Shown in pieces: positions 1-11,600 of a stretch of 64,000 nt of DNA. The translations under genes were made by a program, and so were the position numbers. How positions within the stretch are numbered: the first letter of the stretch is position 1; every line of letters begins with the position of its first letter. The stretch is from Rhabdornis inornatus (Eukaryota; Chordata; Aves; Passeriformes; Rhabdornithidae), in contig VWZS01004810.1 of assembly GCA_013397075.1 (NCBI GenBank), positions 1,936,561 to 2,000,560 of the forward strand, written 5' to 3'. The notes beneath the pieces were generated by a model. It saw nothing but the letters and a program-made list of their open reading frames with translations. It did not search any database and was not told the DNA's origin.

Positions 1-52
1 ATAATAATAATAATAATAATAATAACCATAATAATCATAATAATTATAATAA
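1..52. repeat. (TAA)n microsatellite at window edge
   Basis: ATAATA repeats run for about 25 bases without a break and then continue with substitutions to base 52. The repeat may extend beyond the window. Confidence 0.9.
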
Positions 53-129
53 AAAGATACAATATGATACATAAATATGGAAGAGCAGTTGGTAATATGA
101 ATACATTTTTCTCTAGACGAGATCACAGT

Positions 130-135
130 TTTATT
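130..135 (-). terminator. Candidate distal poly(A) signal AATAAA
   Basis: TTTATT on the plus strand reads AATAAA on the PAPPA strand. A T-containing stretch (TGTATTCATATTACC) lies about 30 bases downstream in the transcript direction. This is a canonical hexamer in a suitable position for the end of the long UTR, but AT-rich DNA yields such hexamers by chance. Confidence 0.35.
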
Positions 136-151
136 TGTAAATATTACACTG

Positions 152-227
152 ATATATATATAATATTACACATATAATATTATATATATATCATATATAT
201 ATTTATATATATATATTTATATATATA
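152..227. repeat. (TA)n AT-rich microsatellite
   Basis: An almost pure TATATA stretch with occasional TTT or CA interruptions. It sits just upstream, in transcript direction, of the candidate poly(A) signal and would form AU-only stems in RNA. Confidence 0.9.
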
Positions 228-1875
228 GTACGGCTCAATCCTGCTCCCAGTGAAGTCAACAACAACAAAAACCTGTGTTGACTTGGTGGGAGCAAAATTC
301 AGCCTCTCATCTGCAGACAGGTACGTAATTACAGAGGCCGTACAATGCAAACTCCACAATGGTTCCAATTCCCTCTTGAATTGCTGGTGAAATGTTTCTT
401 TAAAGCCCTGGTTCTTTGCACTCAGAAGATGGAAACTGGTGGTTGAATGTGGCCTCACCAAAAGAAGGAAAAACCAAAAGACTAAAAACTAAGCCAGAAT
501 GGGAACCAAAGACAACTTGGACTCGTTAGCTCCACATCTCGACCCAACAGGACTAAAACCACCAACAAGTAGCACCAAGACTCCTCATCAAACACCTGAA
601 GCCAACCCAAGCTTTTGAGTGTGGCTTCAGAGGAAGCGATTCTCATTCTTAATGAATCTTGGATGTGTAGATCCGGTGAAAAGGGGAAAACTCAGTTTGC
701 CAAATGAAGACAGAAACAAAACATGAAGCCTCACTTTGCTCCTGCTAAAAGGAACAGGGGGGTTTGAACCCCCCAGGTGGGCAGGAACAGCCCAACACCA
801 AATCCCTACTGCCCAAATTGACTGTAGCTCCAAGGAAATACATCTTGGGCCACCTGGACCTGCTCCTGCTGATGCTCTGCTCATGCTCCCACTGAACTCA
901 GTGGTCAAGGTCCTCCAGGGAAATGGGACTGTTCTCAGGGCTTCAAGTATGCCCAGCATATAAGGTCTCCTGGAGGCAGGAGTGCTGCTGCACCCTCAGC
1001 AGGGAGATGGCCTTCCCCAGAGGATGGGATAACATGGGAAAAGCATAAAACAGATCAGCTCAGCTGCACCACTGAGACCAAAATGGGGCCCACAACCATA
1101 AAGCTATCTAGAGATATCTAGAGTGTATCTCTGCTGGGCATGTGGTCCTCTCCCAGTGATATGACCATGCCCATCAACCCTCACTGGGGCCCCCAAGGAT
1201 TGGGCAGGGGAGGGCAAGATGCTGCTGAAAGGCTGGGAATTTCCACAACATCCAAAACAGTTCAAAGGCCAGACTTCCAGCTCTGAAACCCCTTTGGGCA
1301 TCCCAGCCTTGGGTGACTTCACCCCATCTCCTGTCTTCTAGCTCAGCCTCGAACGGGCACAACGGGCTGGAGTGAGGGAAGGGGGTGGTCAGCACCCCGC
1401 TTCCCCAAAATGGGAATCACCTGTCTGCTCAGGTAGCAGCTTTCTCTCCTTCCCCCTTCACTCCCCATCTCTCGCAGCTCTCCGGGATTCAGGCTGTGCA
1501 GTGCTTCTGAGTGCAGTAATTAGAGCACAGTGAAATACTGGTTAAATGCGTATGTACAGTTGGATAACGTAAAAATAAGCACAAATACACACTTAAAAAA
1601 ATAATCTGGAAAAAAAAACAAAAAAAACAAAACCAAGCTCCACCCCCTCCCTCCCCCCACAAACGACAATATACCAGGGGATAACCCCTTAGCCTTAGTT
1701 CCTGGACTTATCACAACACACGAGGAAAACAAAACCAGACAATGTTATAAAACCTCACGGTACTTCTAGGGAAATCTACACTTAGTATCTAGCTCTCTAC
1801 TCAGCTGGCAGAATCGATGTTTTCCTTTCAAACACACAAAAATAGCCTTTGCTCTTCTTGGATTTGGATTATGCA

Positions 1876-2090
1876 GGTTTTCTTTTCTTTTCCTTTTCTC
1901 CATTTTTCATGGGTTTTTGTTGTTTTCTTTTTTTCTCTCCTATTCCTCTCCATAAAGCCTCACATGTTGTTATTTTTCCCCCACTTGAATCACTTGCAGC
2001 AAGAAACTTTTGTTGGCTATGGGGCTATGGGGCTTTCTTTTTTCTCTTTTTTTTCCCCCCTTTTTTTTTTAATTTTTTTTTTTTTTCTTA
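1876..2090. repeat. T-rich tract in the presumed 3'UTR (A-rich on the transcript)
   Basis: The plus strand is dominated by runs of T with some C, ending in two long T runs (2061-2070 and 2073-2086) split by AA. On the PAPPA strand it is an A-rich, purine-rich stretch within the presumed UTR, including an ATTAAA-like site. Internal A-rich stretches of this sort cause false oligo-dT priming. Confidence 0.8.
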
Positions 2091-5000
2091 GACACAGGTA
2101 TAACCTAGAACAAACCGACAGTTACAACCAAGTGAAACTGAAACTGGAAGGGAGGTAGCTGGGACCCGATTCCAAGAATCCTCTGGTGCCATCCTCCTTT
2201 CTCAGCCTGGGGGGGACAGCGGAAGATGCAAGAAAAGCAGAAGGACACCAGCTCAGCCTGTCTGTGAGAGGGTGGGGAGGGAGAGGGGTAGCAGCTGATT
2301 GGAGTTTCCCACCCCACCATGCACCATTCACGCTTTCTGCTCCAGCTTTCCATCCTGCTGGCCATGGATATCCCCCAAAGCCCAGTGGCCCCACATAAGG
2401 TGCAGCCCTGGCTCACTATGTGTGACAGAGAAGATCTTGGCACTAATGTGAACTGGACTTTATGAGCAGCTAAATTTCACCAGCATGAGCACTCTCTTCT
2501 CTTCCCTCAAACTACTGGTTTGATGTTGTTCTATGCTGCTGGCTCAGTGGGCAGAGGTGGTGGTTGATGTCCCTCTCCCCTTCCACCCACTGGCCACCAC
2601 AGTCAGGGACGGTCTTTCCTAGGACTCCACTGGGCATCTGAGGCCCATACAGTGGTAGATGATGTGAGGATCCAGCTGGCCTTGCCCAAGGCTGGGAGCA
2701 CAGGGGACAGGACCTGAGTAGGTGTCCATTCCCCATGACTCCCCTCTTAGCATCTCTCTGGGTGCTTGGTACAGCAACAGCACCTGAAAATGCAGAGGAG
2801 ATTTGCCCTAATGGAAAAAAAAAAAAGAAAAAAAAAGAAGGATTTAACATGACTCAGAGAGAGCAGAACTTTTTTCCACTCCTGATCCCATCAGCCCTAC
2901 TGGAGGAGATGGACAGTGCCAACATAGTAGTTAAAAAGAAAAATCAAATAGCAGCATGGAATGTCTGCCTGTGGGAAAGGGAGTTGGGGGCACACCAGGA
3001 CTGCAGGAGGGAAGCTGAGGAGTGAGGCTGTGCTGGTGAGAAGCCATTGTCTCCCTCGAGCTGAGGTCTCCAGCTCAGCAAGCAGGGGCTGGCCCTGGCT
3101 GGCCAGAGGGGCTCAGCTGGCCTTGAGCTCCTGTGAGCCCACAGCAGCAAGTGACAATAATGTCTGTACAGACCTGTCTCTCCTGGGCACTGTCCAAGTG
3201 TGAAAAGCAGATGGGAAATCTCCTCCATGCTGAGCTCTGCACTGGGAAGGGCTTTTTCAGGATGCACTCAGGAGCTGAACTGAGGCTCCCTGCTGGGATG
3301 AAACCCAGGTGGGATGGAGAGGGGAAATCATGCCAAGATGCCTCAGGCATTGAGGATGTGAAGTATTGTCAGTCTGAAAGGCTTTTGAGGGTGTGAGCTC
3401 TTTTGGTAGGCTGGGTGGTACATGAACAATCTGCCAACAAAACCGGGGAGGGCAAAGGGACCAGAAGGAAGCAGCAACCTTTGCACAGGTATTTACTTCC
3501 CATATTAGAAGGTGAGGGGCAAAAGTGGGGGATGTTCAGTCTAACTCCACGGCAGGAACCCTGATCCCACTGCACCTCCCTTTCCAAGACACCCCTGCAC
3601 AGAGGGGGCAGAGCCATCCACACAGCTCCCATGGTCAGGCATTCTCTAGGAATAGCTGGAGCTTCACAACAGAGAGCCCCTCACCTTCTTAATGACAATC
3701 ACCTCTCCAGGCCTCTGCTTTAGTTCTTGAGATTCTTCTCAGGTTCATTCCAATAGACATAACCCCAAGAGTGGGTAACAAGAACCTGATTCCTTGCACT
3801 TATTATTCTATAAGTTTTCCATTTCTAGTTCTCCAAATATTTTTTGCATCCATCTCCATGAGCTAAATAACCCCTCCCCTTACCCTTCTGCCTCGCTCCA
3901 GTGCCTAAAGTGGGAGTTGGAAAAAGTCTTTTCCTCTTTACCCAGTAGATTGTGCAAGTCACAACAGTCCCAAGGAACAAACAAACTTAACACTGGGAAG
4001 GATGCTCTTTTGGATGTGTATTCTTCCTAGCAAGAGCTTGGAGAAGCAGACACATGCCCAAGCCACACTGGAATGATCTCTGGGATTTCCCTGGGATGGG
4101 CTGTAGCAGCAGCAGTGTTGGATGCCCTGGGTATCTCAGTGATTCAATGTAATGAACCCTGTGAGTGTCTGGCACATTCCCCTCTGGGCTGAAGCAGGAA
4201 GATGACAGGGAAGTGTGAGGTCTGCCCTTCTTTCTGGAAGATTACAAACAGCTAGGCTCCTGGTCTATCCCAAGTGTCCGACCCACTGGCCTGGCAGTTT
4301 AATACTGACAAATATGGCCAAAATTCTAATACTGTCTCCTATGGGCCTTTCCTCAGGGCAGGTGTCTCCTCCTCCTCTTCCCCTCTCCTGAGAAAACAGG
4401 AGCACGAAGCAATTGTCAGAATCAGATCACCATAGGAGTGGGGTGGAGGAGGCCTCGAGAACCACTTGGCAGGGTGGAGACCAGAAAGCAGATTCCTTTG
4501 GCTGGCTGGTGTCCTGTTTTCTTGCCCCAATGCTGAGGAAGAGACCAGAGGGTTTGAAAGGCAGGTTGTAGGTAAGCTTTAAGGCAGACTGTTTGGTTGC
4601 ATGGGGTTGTTTTTCACCCTGTCCTGACACAGTAAGGAAACTATTTGTATGGGACATAGCAGCAGGAGTAGCAGCAGCAGACATGCTCAAATGACAAGTG
4701 TGGGAGCGAGTTCCCCTCTCTGTGCTCCTCAGAAGCAATCATCCATGTTCTCAATGCCAGTCCTTGGACTCCACACTCCCTCACTCCAGCACGGGACCGC
4801 CTGCCCAGCTCCACACAGAAATGTCCCCAAAGCCCTGCAGGCTACAAGGGGGCCTTTTGTTGACTCTTTGAGGGCAGGGGGAGAAGGAGGAGCTGTACAG
4901 AAAGGCCACTGCAGTCTGCTGAGCTGCCTGGCTGGAAGTAGCATTCCTGTGAGGAGCAGATGCATCCCACATCTCAAGCTGGCCAGGCACCTGGCAAGTC

Positions 5001-5183
5001 ACTTGCCAAGGGGCCCAGCTCTGTGGAGATCCCACCCCAACCACAGTGCCCCGAGCATGCGATACCTTGGCATTCAGCATCAGAAAAGGCTCAGCCTGGA
5101 GTCCTCCAAGAGCTCAGCCTCTTGCACAAACGGTCTGAGTTGTGAGTGCTGAGGAGGTGAAAGTGTTTTTGCGTTGATCATAA

Positions 5184-5212
5184 TCTCTCACTCTTTCTCT
5201 CTCTCTTTCTCT
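5184..5212. repeat. (CT)n-rich stretch
   Basis: CTCTCACTCTTTCTCTCTCT and following bases make a short imperfect CT microsatellite in the first 400 bases of the 3'UTR. Confidence 0.7.
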
Positions 5213-5584
5213 ACTTATTTCTATAAATATGTGTATATAAATAGTTTGTTTCTCGCCTTGAATCTAGATATGAACTGTTCAAATTAGGTGGGCATAACAT
5301 GCTGTTTTGATACATGAAAGTCGTCTTGACTTGACTCGACTCTTGGTTGTTTGTTGTTTTTTTTTTCTCATCATCACTATTTAAGATATAATTAATACAT
5401 AAACCCCTACTTTGAGTTCTCCTTGGACAAAAATTAAAGGCAGACTGGTTGAATTCTAAGGGTCCCTGGTGCAGAAATGCCATCCAGTTGAGCAGCTAAA
5501 TGTTAAAAACGATACCAAAAGGGATGTGGTGTCTCTCCTAGCCTGCCTTGAGCAGTGTGGTCCTCCTTTCCACGTCACTTGGCT

Positions 5585-5692
5585 TTACCCAAGACTGAAG
5601 CCACGGAGATCTTTCTGGTTGTGCTCTTGGGCGTTGGGGTCCCGGCAAGCACACTCTCCTTGTAGGTCACAGGACATAGGAAATGGTGTCAC
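5585..5692 (-). CDS. PAPPA: PAPPA exon 22: C-terminal tail and stop codon
   Basis: This exon encodes residues 545-579 and TAA at 5587-5585. The tail starts VTPFPMSCDLQGECACRDP and ends KDLRGFSLG; human has VTPFPMSCDLQGDCACRDP and ends KDLRGYSHG. C552, C558 and C560 are kept. The acceptor is TTTCCCAG. Phase 0 joins cleanly to the TKK end of exon 21. The stop is followed by a long, AT-rich untranslated region that continues on the same exon. Confidence 0.96.
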   Translation of the reverse strand: MTPFPMSCDLQGECACRDPNAQEHNQKDLRGFSLG

Positions 5693-8600
5693 CTGGGAAA
5701 GAAGTCAAAAACACAAAGGCATGAAGGAAGGAACACACCTACAGCAGCCTGGAGAACAAAAAAAGATCTCTGGGGTGAAATCTTCAGAGATCAGCTGCAA
5801 TCTTCACTATGTTGTTTTTTACAGTGATTTATGTTAGTGCTCAGCTGGTGCTGCACTGAGGTTTCTAAGGGCTATGGTTTGGGTGCTGCTGCTTTATTTA
5901 AGCCCATTTGTGCACTTGACTGTGAATGTTCTTGTGTTCAGTTCCTCAGGAGCAGAACCAAGCAGTGTCTCACAGATCAGTGAGGCTGGAGTCCACCAGA
6001 GACTTCTCTGAACACCTCTTGTGTTTGAGACCAGGAGATGCAGCTAATGGGCACTGAGGCACAGCAGAGGAATGCAGTGGGACACTGCTGCATTCACCAT
6101 CTGTCATCTCTCTGTGACCCCTCTGGAGAAGAGTGGGAAGGAGCTGAAACAATAGCCTGCAATGCTCAGTCACTGAAAGCTGATTTGGGCCTATTGCACC
6201 ACAGCATTTACCTGCAGCAAAGGCAGTGGGACAAGTGTCTCACTTGCCCTGAAGTGAATTCCCAAAAACTTCTCCCATCTGCACAGACTGAACAAATGAC
6301 CTCATTCCTCTCCTTTACACTCCTTCCAAGGCAGTGCCACAACCTGTTCCGATGTTCCCAGCGAGGGCTGCACACACTGTGTCTGCTCCCCCTGGCTCTG
6401 CTGCCACACGTTTACTCTCCCTTTCACAAACACTTTTCTCCAGGCTACGAGCCTGTCTGTTCCCTGTGCATCACCCCCAGCCCATCTAGGAATGTGGACC
6501 CAGCATTGTGCTGTCATCTCCATCTAGACCTTCCACACGAGTCCCTGCCTGTCCCTCTCCAGGATGCCTTTCTCCTGACACACACAATTTGGGAAGGAGG
6601 GGTGTGGAGCTTTATTTCACAACTGGGGAGCCTAAGGCAGGGACATGCTGACAGAGACACTAAATAGCCAATGTTCATCATGAAATCAGGGCTTAGAGTG
6701 CCTCCTCCCCTTTCTTTTGACTCCATTCACAGAAGACCCGACCCTCCAGGTGGAACAGAGTGATGACTCTTCAAGCCATGGCCTCAGTGGCTTATGAACT
6801 AAATAACCAGTGAATAATCTGAATCTACAATTGCGCAAATATGGAGATTGCAAAGAGAAGAAAGACTGAGAAACGTTAGAAGTTAATGAATCCAAATAAC
6901 TGGCAACTGAGTAAGTTTATAAACTGCAGAAAACAATAGGAGCTTAAGGGTCACTTGATCCAACAGAAGCCAGCCTGAGCAGGACTGTCTCGTATCACAG
7001 TGTTATGAAAATTCTTAGATAGGAAAACAGAGAAGTCTGCAAACAATAGGGTTTGGGGAGGAGGCTGAGGAGGGATTGTTTAATGACTGAGTTAAAATAC
7101 TGGAAACTAAAAAGAAAAGATACATGCAAAATAAAAACTGAGTTTTTCTGTTCAGTGTAGAAGGAAACATTTTGGTTTAGATTATCTGCTACATTTCAGG
7201 TTTGACCTTTCCCTTCAAGACAAACAAATAAAAAAGACTATTTCACAGCAAAAGTTATGTCTTGAAATAAAAACTTGCTTCACTTAGAAAATGCTCAAGC
7301 AAAACATTTAAGTACGCCTGGAGTTTTCCCTTCTTTTCTTTTTTTTTTTCTTTCATTCTGAATCATTCAGTTCAATCTGGATTTGGCAATGATTTTGACT
7401 TTAAAAATCCTCCCTGATGTACAATGAAGCTACTGGTTGGAGGCGAGACCTGGGAACCTGATTCTTTCATTTGTCTTGATCAAGCTTTTTCCTCTCCCTG
7501 ACCTGGATTCCCTGTGTTTGCCTGTATCAACCTGACAAAGTCGATTAAGTGGCCCCTTCATTCAGAGGAGACACAGGGAAGATGGATCCACACTTTGCAT
7601 TGAACACAGGTCAACCACACACCCAATTCAGGCATTTCAGTAAAGTGTCTGAAATTAGTGGTGACAGCCTACTGCACTTCGTCTCTGCTGCTGTCCAGGC
7701 TTGAGCAGGATGTGCTGCAGGCATGGAGATCACAAACATGCTCCCATTTCACCTGCAGGAACATCAGAGCCCTGCATGGCTCCGTTTCCTAACCACCAGC
7801 TCACATTCTCCTCACCTAGTCTCTGCTGAAACAGCATCCTTGGATACCCAAACTGGCATGAGTTTGATGTTCCCTTAATTTCTCTACCTCCTCCATTCCT
7901 TCTCCTCCAATTTCTCCTTGAGAATCCCTTGTTTTCCTCTCTGCTTTCTCACAGGCTCTGTTCAGCCCTGGAGCCACCTGGAAAGGTGCACATAGGACAC
8001 TGGATTGCTGCTGCATTACAGCCAGTTCCTGGGGAGATGAAGCAACTAGAGAAGAAATGTCCAGTTGTTTATTGTCTCCCAGTATTGGCCATGCATAGAA
8101 GAGCAGAAGCTTTCTCTGAGGCAGAGCTATGGCCCCCAGAGCAGGCAGCTTCGTGGCTCAGCAGCAGTTCCCAGCAGTGGGTAGCCTGATGGAGAAGGGT
8201 TTCTTCCTGATCAGATCAGTCTTATTCACTTTATGTCCCTTATGGAAGCTTTTTATGCAATTCGATTTTTACAGTGCTATTGTCCAGATAGATGAATTGT
8301 TTTGTCTTATGGCAGTGAGCTCCAGAGATCAGTTTTCTATTATGTGAAAAAGCAGAGATTTCTATGGGTAATGAGCACAGCCACACTCATATTAGACATG
8401 ACAAAATTCTCCAAAAACTTAGCAGTAATACAGGGTTTTCCACTTTAAACAACATTTACAACAAATACACATTTGATTTCCCCAAGGACCTGATTTCCAT
8501 AGGTATTTAGGGAATTTAACCCACACACAGAATCTGCTGGGACTGCCTGAAGTACCCAGCTCAGGGAAACTGTAAAACCCCTTAGAAGAAGGACTGTCTG

Positions 8601-11600
8601 TTGCCTTGGGCTCACACAATGACAGCCTCTGGAGTACACAGCCATGAAATAGAGCTGCTGGATGTGCTAGAAATAATAAATGCTGAGCTTTTCACTGAAT
8701 GATAGCCCATTTAGGTGTGGAGCCCAGATATACATACTCCAAGATTAACTACCTCTTTTCTTTTTAAATAGGTCTGTGAAAGCCCAGCTCATTACCAGAA
8801 TACACGACCTGCATTGAAATTTCCAGATAGGCCCATTGTTGAGCCAGGAGTAAGGAGTCAGCTCCTCTTCCTTCAAAACACCAAGCCCTGCATTTCACCT
8901 ACATCCATCTCCCCATGTAGAAAACCCAGAAAATATCTAGGAGGGTGAGAAGAAAAAGACAAAAATTAAGCTTAGGGCCTGTCTTGGACATTTGATAAAG
9001 TAATGCAAGATACTGCATCCTCAGACCAGCTAAAATAGATTGAAAAAGGCATAAATGAAGAACACAGCTCCACACACCTACACACACAGCTCTTGGAGAT
9101 GATCCAGAGCAGTCATGGCACTGGATCAACAATGCTCAGAGGAATGTGAGTCACACCAGAACCACACTGGACCACAAAGTATCCATCATCAAGAGTAAAG
9201 AGACACAACTTCCATCATTCCTGTCACCTGGAGTGTGCAGGACATGACATCCTGCTCTGAACCTAGAGGAGCAGGTGTGGGCTCACAGGATGGGCAGGAG
9301 TCTGGCACAGACACCCAGGTGTAACTCACAGGTGTGTGACACCTTGAACAACTCACCACCAGTGCATGACCTCAGACTTCCTTCTCCACCAAGGCATGGG
9401 AGCCCCAAACATCCTCTCCTACACTGAGTGATGAGACCTTGGATAAAACTCAAGCTTCCTCTTAGAAATATGGCTAGATCTGTCCTGGATGCTGTGCTCC
9501 CAACTGTGGGAACAAAGACAACAATGCAACAGAGCAATGCAGAACTAGGATGCAGGTCATGGAAAGAGGGAGAGGTCATAGCTCCTCACTACATGCACCT
9601 ATCTGAAGAGGCTGGTGACATCCCAAGGCAGATCCCTGCTGAGAAAGGCCAGTCTGTAGGGAACTGGTGGGAATGTTGACAGGAGAAATTCCAGATAGGT
9701 ACAGGGAGGGATGGAAAACAGCTCTGCAAAGGCTGTAAGCTGTCCCCAACAGAGCCTGGTATCAGGCTGACCTGGCTGTGCCTTCTTCTGTGCTATGCCT
9801 GGGGTTGGCTCACAGCAGCACCAGGGCAGGCAGGATCAGGCCCAGGGAGGGGGAAGCAGGGGAGGAGGGCTGCAGAGTGTTGGGAAACAGGCTGTTGTTA
9901 GATTTCAGCCCTGAAGTGTTTACGAAATCTCCCAGACAGGCCTCACTGGGGCTGTGGAGGCCCTGCTGCAGGCAGAGCCTTGGCGGGCAGTGTGACCTGG
10001 GAGATAAGTGTGGCAGCCTGTGCTGAGTGTCACAGCCCTGTGCCTCCCCAGAGCCTCCCAGCTCAAACACCAGCGAATATTCTGTTCCCTGACAAGGCTC
10101 TTGTGGGATAAAAAAGCATCTTGGAAGGGTCTTCCCAGTGGTTTTCAGCACTGAGGTCACCAGTTTGAGATAACGGAGCAAGAGCGAGCCCCCTTTTAGC
10201 TCTGAGCATTGGTATGTGGGTTCACACCTAGGGCACTGCTCCAGAGGGCCTGGGAAGGCAAAGCTGGCAGGAAACCTCCTCTCCATGCAGAACGTGCAGT
10301 TCTAAAAGCTTGAGTTTTTGTTAACTACCCCACCACAAACCGAACTTTCCCGCAGTGAAACCAGCAACTGTGGCGTATCGAGATGTAGCTCAGCTGAACC
10401 CAGCAGATGCTCTGCTCTCTCCATCGTGTGTAAATTGGGAGCAGCCTCACCAGAACCAGTGGGAGCAGGATGGCCCAGAGCCAGCAGGGATTCCCGGGAA
10501 AGCCCAGCCCGCATGGATCCCGCATCCCGCCTGCCGCGGAGCAGAGCGAGGGAGCCCGTTTGCCAAACCACACGGAGCTCAGTTGCTCAGCAATCAGCTG
10601 TGCTTCCTACTCTCGTGCTACTGATTGTGCAAACATGAATGTAATTAGTCTAAATAATCACCGAAGATTTAATAGGAGCCAGACCACCCAGAGGCCAAAT
10701 AGCTGGCGGTGGAGCAGGGAAGGTTTGTTCGCTGTTTTTTGTAACACTTGCTAATGAAGTGAGGTCGGATAGCAAAGCAAACACCCTCCACCAGCACATC
10801 CCCAGGGAATGCTGTATGTTGTGGGAAGCCCCATGTCCCTTGAAGCCAAGAACAGTTCTCCCAGGATAGGCAACATGTGCTACTACCATCACTGCTTTTA
10901 ATTTATTGACGCCTGGAAAGCCTCCCTGAAGGATTATGAAACTAAGCTCTGAGCCCCAAAATAAGCTCCCATCCCAACCAACCCTGACTGGAAATGCTCC
11001 TCTCACATGGCAAGCAGCTCCAGCCACTGAGCCTGTGACCGAGGGCTGCTGGGGAAGTGAGTTCACCCACATGCCGGGGAGAGCCCGCGTGCTTGGAGCC
11101 CGCAGCCGCTGCCAGAGGCATGGAGCAACGCTCAGCATTGTGTCCTGCCTTCCTCCCTGCTCACCCACCATTCATTGTATCTCCCTGGCTAATTATAGAG
11201 CTGACAAACACACCCAGCTCCAGGGACAGGCCAGTAGTTAGGAGCAGCATCGTGGCAGGAGCATCAGTTCTTCTGGATAAATGGGATTTCCTCAGCTGGA
11301 GTGGTCACTTAAACTTCTAATGGCACCAAGTGCCTCAAAACGATGTTGTGGTAATGGAGAAAGATCTGAGATTGCCTAAGACTGGTCTGTGTTGCAGTCA
11401 GAGAGCTCGGGGAAGGTGCTCATTTCTCCAAAACAGAGAAGTGGTTATTTCTGTTGGCTTAGGGGTAGGAGTGCAGACTCATGCCCCTCCCCTTCCTTGG
11501 GAGACAGGGACAGCCTTTGGAAATCCCTGCTGGAGCCAGCAGCAGCCCCTCAGTTCAAAGCTCCTCTCTTCAGGCCTTGAATTCTCGGCCATAAAGTCTC

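Larger units (their letters stand above)
110..5584 (-). other. PAPPA: Probable PAPPA 3'UTR (end uncertain)
   Basis: No coding exon of any recognisable gene lies between the PAPPA stop and the left end. Human PAPPA has a 3'UTR of several kilobases, and the sequence next to the stop (about 5160-5480) is AT-rich, uninterrupted and UTR-like. It includes two ATTTA elements on the transcript strand (TAAAT at 5224-5228 and 5238-5242). A canonical AATAAA (TTTATT at 130-135 on the plus strand) near the left end is the most distal candidate poly(A) signal. ATTAAA occurs at about 4299-4304. Open frames in this interval, such as 4649-5152, have no familiar protein content. The true cleavage site and the number of alternative ends cannot be fixed from sequence alone. 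Confidence 0.55.

Noticed and set aside
757..774. tRNA-like T-arm word GGTTTGAACCCCC
   Set aside because: No cloverleaf can be built around it; no A box or acceptor stem.
4649..5152. 167-residue open frame on the plus strand
   Set aside because: It lies in the PAPPA 3'UTR, has no recognisable domain and looks like random translation of GC-moderate DNA.
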